Below, piece after piece: positions 42,563 through 50,470 of a stretch of 64,000 nt of DNA (the first letter of the stretch is position 1; each line of letters opens with the position of its first letter). Position numbers and translations under genes: made by a program. The stretch spans positions 209,232 to 273,231 of the forward strand of contig CAAEUE010000015.1 in NCBI GenBank assembly GCA_900759015.1. The letters are read 5' to 3'. This stretch comes from Clostridia bacterium. GTDB lineage: Bacteria > Bacillota > Clostridia > TANB77 > CAG-508. The notes beneath the pieces were generated by a model. That model was not told where the DNA came from and did not search any database. It saw only the letters and a list, made by a program, of their open reading frames with translations.

Positions 42563-45175
42563 CTATTTCATTTTTTCTTTTATTTTCATTAAAGTATTTA
42601 GTGCATCTATAGGTGTTAAAGTATTTAAATCAATCTTATCAAGTTCTTGTGCTATTTCTGCTAATTTGTAATTGTATAAATCTAGTTGACCTGCTTGAAC
42701 TTGTTTATTTTCTTTTTCCATCTTTTTACTACCTAAAATGCTTTTTCTCTCTAGGCTTCTTAATATCTCATTTGCTCTTTTTAATACTTCTTTTGGAACT
42801 CCTGCAAGCCTTGCAACATGAACACCATAACTTTCATCTGTTCCGCCTCTTACAATCTTTCTTAAAAAGATTACATCTTCTCCTTTTTCCTTAACTGCTA
42901 TAGAATAATTTTTTACACCTTCTAGTTTATCTTCTAATTCTATAAGTTCATGGTAATGTGTTGCAAATAGTGTTTTTGCCCCACATTTTGATTTATCAGA
43001 AATATATTCAGCAACTGCCCATGCAATTGATAATCCATCATATGTTGATGTTCCTCTTCCTATTTCGTCTAATATTACTAGACTGTTTTTAGTTGCTTCT
43101 TTTAAGATATCTGCAACTTCCATCATTTCTACCATGAATGTACTTTGCCCCATACTTAAATCATCTGATGCACCAACTCTTGTAAATATTTTGTCTACAA
43201 CACCGATATGTGCTTCTGTAGCAGGAACAAAACTTCCGATTTGTGCCATTAATGTAATTAATGCAACTTGTCTCATATATGTAGATTTACCAGCCATATT
43301 AGGACCAGTTATAATTGATAATCTGTTGTCATCATTATCCATATATGTATCATTATCTATAAAACTGCCTGTTGGAAGCATTTTTTCGATTACTGGATGT
43401 CTTCCTTCTTTTATTTCTATTTTTCCACCATTATCAACTATTGGCATACAATAATTCATATCCTCCGCAACAGTTGCAAATGAAGCTAACACATCTAAAG
43501 TTGCTATTATCATTGCAGATTTTTGAAGTCTTTTTACATTTTTAGCAATTTCTTGTCTTATCTCTGTAAATGCTTCGTATTCCAAATTGATAACTTTGTC
43601 TTCAGCTCCTAAAATTTGATTTTCTAATTCTTTTAACTCTTCTGTTATATATCTTTCACAATTTGTTAATGTTTGTTTTCTTATATATCTATCTGGAACT
43701 TGTGGCAAATTTGATTTTGTTACCTCTATATAATAACCAAATACTTTATTAAATCCAACTTTTAAATTCTTAATTCCTGTTTTCTCTTTTTCTGTTGCTT
43801 CTAATTGAATTAACCAATTTTTTCCTTCAGTAGTAGCAGTTTTTAATTTATCAATTTCTTCATTATATCCAAGCTTTATTAATCCACCTTCTTTTACTGT
43901 CATTGGTGGATCTTCCACTATTGATTTTTCTATTAGTTCATAAATATCTTTTAGCTCATCTAAGTTATTATAAAGTTCTTGTAACATTGTTGAACTTGTA
44001 TTTTGTAATACTGCTTTTACTTCTGGTAATTTTGATAAAGAATTTTTTAAAGATATCATGTCCCTACCATTTGCATTACCATATGATATTTTTCCTGCTA
44101 ATCTTTCTATATCATAAACTTTTTTTAGACTTTCTATTATATCTCCTCTAAGCATTACATTTTCTTTTAGTTCTTTTACAGCATTTAGTCTCTTATTAAT
44201 TTCATTAACATCTATTAATGGATCATTTATCCATCTTCTTAAATGTCTTCCTCCCATTGATGTTGATGTTTTATCTAACACCCATAAAAGAGTACCTTTT
44301 TTGCTTTTATCTCTCATTTTCTCTGTAAGTTCTAGATTTCTTCTTGCATTAATATCTAAAGACATATATCTAGTTGTATTGTACATAATTATTTTGTTAA
44401 TATGTTCTAAACTTGTTTTTTGTGTTTGTTTTAGGTACTCTACTAATGCATTTATACTTGCAACAGAAAACAGCCTTTTATCTATATCTTTTATAGGATT
44501 GTCATCATTATCAACTAAATTATAATTCTCTACAATTGTGTTTATATCTTCTGAAAAGAATTTATCGTTAAACCTTGTAAAATATATTTCGAATCTTTCT
44601 TTTATTTTGCTTATTTCTTCTGTACTATCATACATCATGCTGTTTACAACTAATTCCGCAGGTGAATATCTTGCAATTTCATCTAGTACTAATGGGAAAT
44701 TATTGTTTTCTTTTATTTCTGTACTATAAAAATCTCCTGTGGTTACATCGCATACTGCAATTCCATAATATATCCCTTTTTTAACAATTGACATGATATA
44801 ATTGTTTTTCTTTTCTTCTAACATATTAGATTCTATTACTGTACCAGGTGTAACAACACGAATAACACCTCTTTTTACAATTCCTTTAGCGGTCTTTGGA
44901 TCTTCTAATTGTTCGCATATTGCAACTTTATACCCTTTTGCAATTAGTTTTGAAATATAAATTTCTGCTGCGTGATGTGGCACACCACACATTGGTGCTC
45001 TTTCTGCTTGTCCACAATCTTTTCCAGTTAAAGTTAATTCTAGTTCTCTTGATACTGTTATTGCATCATCAAAGAACATTTCGTAAAAATCTCCTAGTCT
45101 ATAAAAAAGTATACAGTCTTTATATTCTTCTTTTGTTTCAAGATACCTTTGCATCATTGGTGAATATTCTGCCAT
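42563..45175 (-). CDS. mutS: DNA mismatch repair protein MutS
   Basis: 870 aa. Mismatch-binding N-terminus with CILFYRLGDFYEMFFDDA and FYEM motif, the lever and clamp regions, ATPase with TGPNMAGKSTYMRQVA and GRGTSTYDG, and the C-terminal dimer helix. Recognises mismatches and starts repair. No mutL directly follows here. It is the last of three co-directional genes, miaB, a multi-HTH protein and mutS. Ordinary length. GGTAAGGAATATATAA precedes ATG. Confidence 0.95.
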   Translation of the reverse strand: MAEYSPMMQRYLETKEEYKDCILFYRLGDFYEMFFDDAITVSRELELTLTGKDCGQAERAPMCGVPHHAAEIYISKLIAKGYKVAICEQLEDPKTAKGIVKRGVIRVVTPGTVIESNMLEEKKNNYIMSIVKKGIYYGIAVCDVTTGDFYSTEIKENNNFPLVLDEIARYSPAELVVNSMMYDSTEEISKIKERFEIYFTRFNDKFFSEDINTIVENYNLVDNDDNPIKDIDKRLFSVASINALVEYLKQTQKTSLEHINKIIMYNTTRYMSLDINARRNLELTEKMRDKSKKGTLLWVLDKTSTSMGGRHLRRWINDPLIDVNEINKRLNAVKELKENVMLRGDIIESLKKVYDIERLAGKISYGNANGRDMISLKNSLSKLPEVKAVLQNTSSTMLQELYNNLDELKDIYELIEKSIVEDPPMTVKEGGLIKLGYNEEIDKLKTATTEGKNWLIQLEATEKEKTGIKNLKVGFNKVFGYYIEVTKSNLPQVPDRYIRKQTLTNCERYITEELKELENQILGAEDKVINLEYEAFTEIRQEIAKNVKRLQKSAMIIATLDVLASFATVAEDMNYCMPIVDNGGKIEIKEGRHPVIEKMLPTGSFIDNDTYMDNDDNRLSIITGPNMAGKSTYMRQVALITLMAQIGSFVPATEAHIGVVDKIFTRVGASDDLSMGQSTFMVEMMEVADILKEATKNSLVILDEIGRGTSTYDGLSIAWAVAEYISDKSKCGAKTLFATHYHELIELEDKLEGVKNYSIAVKEKGEDVIFLRKIVRGGTDESYGVHVARLAGVPKEVLKRANEILRSLERKSILGSKKMEKENKQVQAGQLDLYNYKLAEIAQELDKIDLNTLTPIDALNTLMKIKEKMK

Positions 45176-45234
45176 TTATATATTCCTTACCTTTCTATTT
45201 TATCCTAATTCTTTTCATTTATCTTTTGTTACTA

Positions 45235-46131
45235 CTATTTTCTTGATCCGTCATCTGGTTCATCTTTCCCCGTTAGTTTTTCATATGCCTCTATAGTTTT
45301 TCCGGCTCTTCTTATTGTACTAATAGACACCCCTAATTGCTTTGCAGCTTCTTTTTGAGTAGTCCCTAATTCTTCTACCTGTGCTATTAATTTTTTTGCT
45401 TTTTCATATTTTCTTTCAGCTTCTGTTCTTTGACTACTTACTATTACTTCACCCTCGTCATAATCTTTCAACATAGCTTGAATTAAAATTAATTCTAGTG
45501 GCTCAAATACTGATTCCTTATCATTTGAATTTCCCTTTTGCATTTTTCTTCTTGCTAATTCTTTAGATGTCTCATATAAAGTTTTATGATCTTCGTCTTT
45601 TGCAAGTTTAGCTAATTCTCTACTTACTGTTCTAGGTGGTATTCCATACTTTCCAGCTATCTCTGTTTGGCTTGTTTCATCTTTAATCATTTCTATAAAT
45701 AAAGCTTTAAAATTTATGTGTGAATAATCTGGATGCCTTCTAGCTTCATATTCGATGTAGTCTCTTTTTAATTTATCATCATTTGAAGAATTAACATAAT
45801 CAACAATATTATCTTTAAATGTTTGTAAATCTATACTTTCGCCATCTCTTAAATATAATTCTTTCGCTTCATTTAAAGTTTGTATATTTCCAGCTAACAT
45901 ACTTTTTACTATTGTTCCTAGTCTTTCTGCATCAACTACTTTTTTTTGAAGTTCATTTTTATTATATGATAAAACTTTTTCTAATTTTTCCCTTTGTTCA
46001 CTACCTTCTGGGAAGATTTGTTTACACATTGTAACAAAAGTATTTCTATTAATACCATATTGCTTTTCACAAGCTCTTATAGATTTTCCGGCAATTACAT
46101 CATTAAACATTAATTCGAATTCATTTATCAT
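45235..46131 (-). CDS. Protein with several helix-turn-helix motifs
   Basis: 298 aa. At least three helix-turn-helix units: IRACEKQYGINRNTFVTM (near 20), SQTEIAGKYGIPPRTVSREL (near 160) and TQKEAAKQLGVSISTIRRA (near 260); a segment at 85-110 may be a fourth. Such serial HTH arrays occur in transposon or phage-derived regulators and in some large DNA-binding proteins. I do not recognise the family. Start is ATG 46131, because GGAGGTTAAA overlaps miaB's stop. It lies between miaB and mutS in one run and is probably co-transcribed. A role in DNA binding is inference. Confidence 0.8.
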   Translation of the reverse strand: MINEFELMFNDVIAGKSIRACEKQYGINRNTFVTMCKQIFPEGSEQREKLEKVLSYNKNELQKKVVDAERLGTIVKSMLAGNIQTLNEAKELYLRDGESIDLQTFKDNIVDYVNSSNDDKLKRDYIEYEARRHPDYSHINFKALFIEMIKDETSQTEIAGKYGIPPRTVSRELAKLAKDEDHKTLYETSKELARRKMQKGNSNDKESVFEPLELILIQAMLKDYDEGEVIVSSQRTEAERKYEKAKKLIAQVEELGTTQKEAAKQLGVSISTIRRAGKTIEAYEKLTGKDEPDDGSRK

Positions 46132-46132
46132 T

Positions 46133-47548
46133 TTAACCTCCAATTAAACTTCCTTTCAAATACCACATATGTTCAGAAACAATTTTTAAATCTATTATTT
46201 TATTTATTAAGTCTTTATTCCCTTCAAATATAACAACTTTATTGCTATCAGTTCTTCCTGTTAGCATATTTGGATTATTTTTACTTGTTCCTTCTACTAA
46301 AACTTTTTGAATTGTTCCTACATATTTTTGGTTATTTTCTTCAATTTGACTTTCTACTAATTCTTTTAGTCTATCGAATCTTTTGTGTTTTATCTCTTCT
46401 GGAACTTGGTTTGGCATTTTATCTCCTGGAGTTCCAACTCTTCTTGAATATATAAACATATATACTTGTTCGAATTTTACTTTTCTTACTACATCTAATG
46501 TGTCTTCAAATTCTTCATCAGTTTCTCCCGGGAATCCAACGATAATATCTGTAGATAATGTTAAATTTTGTATTTTATTTTTCATTTTTTCTACTAAATT
46601 TAGATATTGCTCTTTAGTATATTTTCTATTCATTTCTTTTAAGACTTTAGTATTTCCAGATTGTAATGGTAAATGTATTAATTTACAAACTTTATCACAA
46701 TCTGCTATTGCTTCTATTACATCATCTGTAAAATCTTTTGGATGTGGTGAAACAAATCTAATTCTTTCAATTCCCTCAATTTTATTTATGGCTTTTAGTA
46801 ATGTAGCAAAAGAATTTACACCTTCATATGCTTCAAATTCTATATTTTTTTCTTTTTCTACTCTTAAATATGAGTTAACATTTTGACCTAATAAAGTAAT
46901 TTCTTTATATCCTTCTTTTGCAAGTTCTTTTACTTCATTAATAATATCTTTTGGCATTCTACTTCTTTCTCTTCCACGTACATATGGAACAATGCAATAT
47001 GTACAAAAATTGTTACATCCATTCATTATTGTTACAGATGCCTTTATATTGCTGTCTCTTTTTATTGGCAAGCCTTCGAAAATTTCACCATCTATATCTA
47101 TAACGTCTTTTACTTTTTCTCTCGTTTTTAGGACTTTAAATAGATCTTCTGGAAATCTATATAATGTATGTGTTCCAAATACTACATCTACAAATGGATA
47201 GCTTTGTTTTATTTTATCTGTAATATGTTTTTCTTGCATCATACAACCACCAATAGCTATAATTGTTCCATTGGCTTCTTTTACTCTTTTTAATTCTCCT
47301 AATTTTCCAAAAAGTTTATCTTCTGCATTTTCTCTTACACAGCATGTATTAAATAAAGCTATATCTGATTCTTCAAACTTATCTGTCTTTGCATATCCCA
47401 TTTCTTCTAACATTCCACATAACTTTTCAGAATCATTTTCGTTTAATTGGCATCCCATTGTTAGAATACAATATTTTAAATTTTTATTGTTTTTATTTAA
47501 TTCTTTTATTTCATTTATATATTCTCTTTGCTCTTCTACTTTTTCCAC
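46133..47548 (-). CDS. miaB: tRNA-2-methylthio-N6-isopentenyladenosine synthase MiaB
   Basis: 471 aa. N-terminal UPF0004 domain with MGCQLNENDSEKLCG and FNTCCVRENAEDKL (three cluster Cys), radical SAM domain with NGCNNFCTYCIVPYVRG, GQNVNSY, and a C-terminal TRAM domain. Adds a methylthio group to i6A37 of tRNAs. GTG start at 47548 with AGGAGG seven bases before. Its stop merges with the ribosome binding site of the multi-HTH gene, so the two are coupled. Confidence 0.93.
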   Translation of the reverse strand: MEKVEEQREYINEIKELNKNNKNLKYCILTMGCQLNENDSEKLCGMLEEMGYAKTDKFEESDIALFNTCCVRENAEDKLFGKLGELKRVKEANGTIIAIGGCMMQEKHITDKIKQSYPFVDVVFGTHTLYRFPEDLFKVLKTREKVKDVIDIDGEIFEGLPIKRDSNIKASVTIMNGCNNFCTYCIVPYVRGRERSRMPKDIINEVKELAKEGYKEITLLGQNVNSYLRVEKEKNIEFEAYEGVNSFATLLKAINKIEGIERIRFVSPHPKDFTDDVIEAIADCDKVCKLIHLPLQSGNTKVLKEMNRKYTKEQYLNLVEKMKNKIQNLTLSTDIIVGFPGETDEEFEDTLDVVRKVKFEQVYMFIYSRRVGTPGDKMPNQVPEEIKHKRFDRLKELVESQIEENNQKYVGTIQKVLVEGTSKNNPNMLTGRTDSNKVVIFEGNKDLINKIIDLKIVSEHMWYLKGSLIGG

Positions 47549-47652
47549 GTTAAGTCCTCCTATTGCCCCTATATTCTATATTATTTTCTAAGTTTTTTCA
47601 AGTGATTTTGTGTTCAAGTTTATCCATAAGTTAACCTTTCCACATAAAAACA

Positions 47653-47689
47653 AACTGTGGGCTGAAAACATTAATTTTCCCCCACAGTT
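47653..47689. other. Inverted repeat with DnaA-box-like arms
   Basis: AACTGTGGG and CCCACAGTT arms around an AAAA/TTTT-containing loop, beside TTATCCATA and TTTCCACAT. It is in the gap between miaB and rpmE (47549-47817). This may be a regulatory site or hairpin; a role as a DnaA cluster is unproven. Confidence 0.4.
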
Positions 47690-47773
47690 ATACATAATTT
47701 TCATTTATTTATTTTTACATAAAAATGGATTTAACATATTTGCAGATTGTTTTACAATCTTAATAATATATAG

Positions 47774-47812
47774 TAAGAAAAAGAAAATTATAACGTTTTA
47801 TAATTTTCTTAT
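47774..47812 (-). terminator. Terminator after rpmE
   Basis: AAGAAAATTATAA / TTATAATTTTCTT stem with TTTTTCTT. Confidence 0.7.
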
Positions 47813-47817
47813 ATATC

Positions 47818-48018
47818 TTATTGAATTCCATATTTCTTTTTAAATTTATCTGCTCTACCACCTGTTGTATCTTTTCTTAAATTACCTGTCCAGAATGGAT
47901 GACATTTTGAGCAAACATCTACTTTTATAGATTCTTTTGTTGAGTTTGTTTCTATTACATTACCACAAGCACATGTAATTGTTGCAGCTGTATATTTTGG
48001 ATGTATTCCTTCTTTCAT
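47818..48018 (-). CDS. rpmE: 50S ribosomal protein L31, zinc-binding form
   Basis: 66 aa. Two CxxC pairs ([15 protein letters not shown]) mark the C+ zinc form of L31. Part of the large ribosomal subunit. Typical length and sequence ([25 protein letters not shown]). GAGGTGAACATAA precedes ATG. A small membrane gene lies just upstream. Confidence 0.95.
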   Translation of the reverse strand: MKEGIHPKYTAATITCACGNVIETNSTKESIKVDVCSKCHPFWTGNLRKDTTGGRADKFKKKYGIQ

Positions 48019-48108
48019 TTATGTTCACCTCTTCCTTTTCTTCGTAAAATGCTGTATATTATCATAACATATATTTTATTAATTTTCAAGCCCTAATTTC
48101 TTTTTTAT

Positions 48109-48273
48109 TTAATTTACTTCATTCTCTATTTGTTCATGATCTAAAATATATTGTCCAGATGTTTCTAGCTCTTTTTTTAAAGATGTCTTATGTACTAGTT
48201 TAAAAGTTATATTAAACAAACAAGCTATTACTAATATTATTAAACCTATTCTTTTCCAATATTTAGCTAGCAT
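48109..48273 (-). CDS. Small single-pass membrane protein
   Basis: 54 aa, not long enough to be listed among longer frames. MLAKYWKRIGLIILVIACLF, one membrane segment at 9-25, then a charged helix LVHKTSLKKELETSGQ and an acidic end. GGAGAGGTCCAA precedes ATG in the correct place. It is just upstream of rpmE in the same direction. No family recognised; the coding bias and ribosome site argue it is real. Confidence 0.65.
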   Translation of the reverse strand: MLAKYWKRIGLIILVIACLFNITFKLVHKTSLKKELETSGQYILDHEQIENEVN

Positions 48274-48443
48274 TTGGACCTCTCCTTTTTTCTTGAACTC
48301 ATAGTTCTATTATACTATATTTTATTTTTTTGTCAATATTTTTAACGTTTATCACATGTTTTAGTATTATTTTTATTATTTCGTGTAAAAATATTATAAA
48401 ATGTTTTATTGTTCATATTTTTTATTTGAGAGGATTGAATTTT

Positions 48444-49130
48444 ATGAAAAAGAAACTTTTACTATTCCTTATCATTTTATTTACTACAATTTGTTTTTCT
48501 GGATGTAGTAAAGAGGAAAATACTCAAACAGAAGTTAATACTTTAGAGGTAAACAGAACCTCAATTGATATTAGTGAAATTTCTACAAATGAAATATCAA
48601 ATAATACCATCTTTAATAATAGCTCTTCTACTAACACTGAAACTAATTCAACTAAAAACACAAATACTAATAATTCAGAAGAATTATTAGCAGAATTTTC
48701 TACTAGAATATATTCTACAGATTCTGCTAGACAAAATAATTTAGAAATCACATCTAAAAAATTAAATGGAACAATTGTAAAACCTAATGAAACATTTTCT
48801 TTTACAAAAACAATTGGACCTTCTACATCTGCTAAAGGATATGAGGAAGCAGATATATATGATTCAAATGGAAACAAAATTAAAGGTTATGGTGGAGGAA
48901 ACTGTCAAGTAAGTTCTACTTTATATAATGCTGTCCAAAAGGTTTCATCCCTTAAAGTCGTAGAAAGACACGAACATAGTAATACCGTTCCATATGTAAA
49001 AGAAGGGCATGACGCTGCAGTCGCATATGGAAGTGTCGATTTTAAATTTAAAAATACCAATAATTATAGTATAAAAATTTTAGCTCAAGTCTCTAAAAAG
49101 TATGTTGTAGTTAAATTAATGAAAATTTAA
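48444..49130 (+). CDS. VanW-domain lipoprotein
   Basis: 228 aa. Lipoprotein signal with lipobox CFSGCSK; then a Thr/Asn/Ser-rich linker and a VanW domain (FSTRIYSTDSARQNN, GGGNCQVSSTLYNAV, HSNTVPYVKEGHDAAVAYG). VanW proteins are common in Clostridia and are attached to the cell envelope; function is not settled, though they often accompany wall-related genes. The next gene is a D-Ala-D-Ala carboxypeptidase. The upstream extension in frame lacks a signal, so ATG 48444, after GAGAGGATTGAATTTT, is the start. Confidence 0.88.
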   Translation: MKKKLLLFLIILFTTICFSGCSKEENTQTEVNTLEVNRTSIDISEISTNEISNNTIFNNSSSTNTETNSTKNTNTNNSEELLAEFSTRIYSTDSARQNNLEITSKKLNGTIVKPNETFSFTKTIGPSTSAKGYEEADIYDSNGNKIKGYGGGNCQVSSTLYNAVQKVSSLKVVERHEHSNTVPYVKEGHDAAVAYGSVDFKFKNTNNYSIKILAQVSKKYVVVKLMKI

Positions 49131-49181
49131 TTCATATATTTCCTCTTTTGGCATATATTTTAGGAAAAGGAGGGGATTAAA

Positions 49182-50405
49182 ATAAGAAAATTCATTTATA
49201 AACTTTTTATTTCTATAATTATTTTTACTTTAACATTAACCCCAATTTCTTGTTTTGCATATACTGATTCTTCATATGTTTGGTCTTCACCAGAAATCTT
49301 AACTAGTGTAATTGCTAGTGATCAATCACAACTAGCAGAAAACAGCTTAAATCTCACTTGTGGAAGTGCTATATTAATTGAACAATCAACCGGAAAAATA
49401 TTATACGAACATAATGTGCATGAACAATTACGTCCTGCAAGTGTTACCAAAGTAATGACAATCCTTTTAATTATGGAGGCAATAGATTCTGGGAGATTAA
49501 GTTATACAGATCAAATACCATGCAGTGAAAACGCAAGTTCAATGGGTGGCTCGCAAATATGGCTTGATACCAAAGAAACTTTAAGTGTAGACGAAATGTT
49601 AAAAGCTATATGTGTTGTTTCTGCAAATGACTGCACTGTTGCAATGGCGGAATATTTGGCTGGCTCTGAAGAAAACTTTGTGGCACAAATGAATGCAAAA
49701 GCAAAAGAACTTGGGATGAATGATACTACATTCAAAAATTGTCATGGTATAGATGAAGATGGGCATGTGTCTTCTAGTTATGATATTGCTCTTATGTCTC
49801 GTGAACTTTTAGAGAAACACCCTGATATAAAAAAATATACTACAATATATATGGATTCTTTGCGTGATGGAAAATCCGAATTAGTTAATACTAATAAATT
49901 AGTTAGAAATTACAGAGGAGCCACTGGGTTAAAAACAGGCTCTACTTCTCTCGCACTATATAATCTTTCTGCATCTGCAACTCGTGATGGTCTATCTTTA
50001 ATCGCTGTAATAATGAAAGCTCCTACAACAAAAGATAGATTTGCTGAAGCAACTAAATTATTAGATTATGGTTTTGCAAATTATTCTTATAAAACTTTTG
50101 CTCAGAAAGGTGATATCATTAAAGAAATTCCTGTATCCAAAGGTGTTTCTTCTTCTGTTTGCACAGTGTTATCTAATAATGCTGGTGTTCTTATAAAAAA
50201 AGGTGAAGAAAATAACATTGAACAAAATGTTAATCTTCCTGAAGAAATTTCTGCACCTATAAATGAAGGTGATAAACTAGGTGAAATTTCTTATTCTCTA
50301 AATGGAGAAACAATTGCAACAATCGATGTAATAGCTCAAACTAGTGTATCTAAAATAGATTTACCTCATATGTTGCAATATATCTTTAAATCATGGATTA
50401 GTTAA
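49182..50405 (+). CDS. dacF: D-Ala-D-Ala carboxypeptidase (DacF type) with non-AUG start
   Basis: About 407 aa. Signal peptide (RKFIYKLFISIIIFTLTL...SCFA), penicillin-binding domain with SVTK (Ser about residue 87), SANDC and GLKTGST, and a C-terminal PBP5-type domain. Trims peptidoglycan stem peptides; related to spore cortex carboxypeptidase DacF. No ATG, GTG or TTG exists between the in-frame TAG (49161) and the signal peptide. ATA at 49182 is eight bases after AAGGAGG and precedes AGA AAA TTC, where ATG AGA AAA would be normal. ATT at 49176 is the other possibility. The start is thus an unusual codon or a mutated ATG. Confidence 0.85.
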   Translation: MRKFIYKLFISIIIFTLTLTPISCFAYTDSSYVWSSPEILTSVIASDQSQLAENSLNLTCGSAILIEQSTGKILYEHNVHEQLRPASVTKVMTILLIMEAIDSGRLSYTDQIPCSENASSMGGSQIWLDTKETLSVDEMLKAICVVSANDCTVAMAEYLAGSEENFVAQMNAKAKELGMNDTTFKNCHGIDEDGHVSSSYDIALMSRELLEKHPDIKKYTTIYMDSLRDGKSELVNTNKLVRNYRGATGLKTGSTSLALYNLSASATRDGLSLIAVIMKAPTTKDRFAEATKLLDYGFANYSYKTFAQKGDIIKEIPVSKGVSSSVCTVLSNNAGVLIKKGEENNIEQNVNLPEEISAPINEGDKLGEISYSLNGETIATIDVIAQTSVSKIDLPHMLQYIFKSWIS

Positions 50406-50439
50406 AATTCTATTTCAAGTTGCTATATATTAAAGAATA

Positions 50440-50470
50440 GGGATTTTGAGGAACGCCCCCAAATCCCTAT
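50440..50470. repeat. Interspersed palindromic repeat, copy 15
   Basis: GGGATTTTGAGGAACGCCCCC...AAATCCCT, between the convergent dacF and fbp genes. It may serve as terminator for both. Confidence 0.75.

Noticed and set aside
47549..47817. A replication origin
   Set aside because: Only weak DnaA-like words, and no dnaA, dnaN, or rpmH neighbours.
48330..48443. Longer start for the VanW protein
   Set aside because: The extension is not preceded by a ribosome site and ATG 48444 gives a perfect lipoprotein signal.
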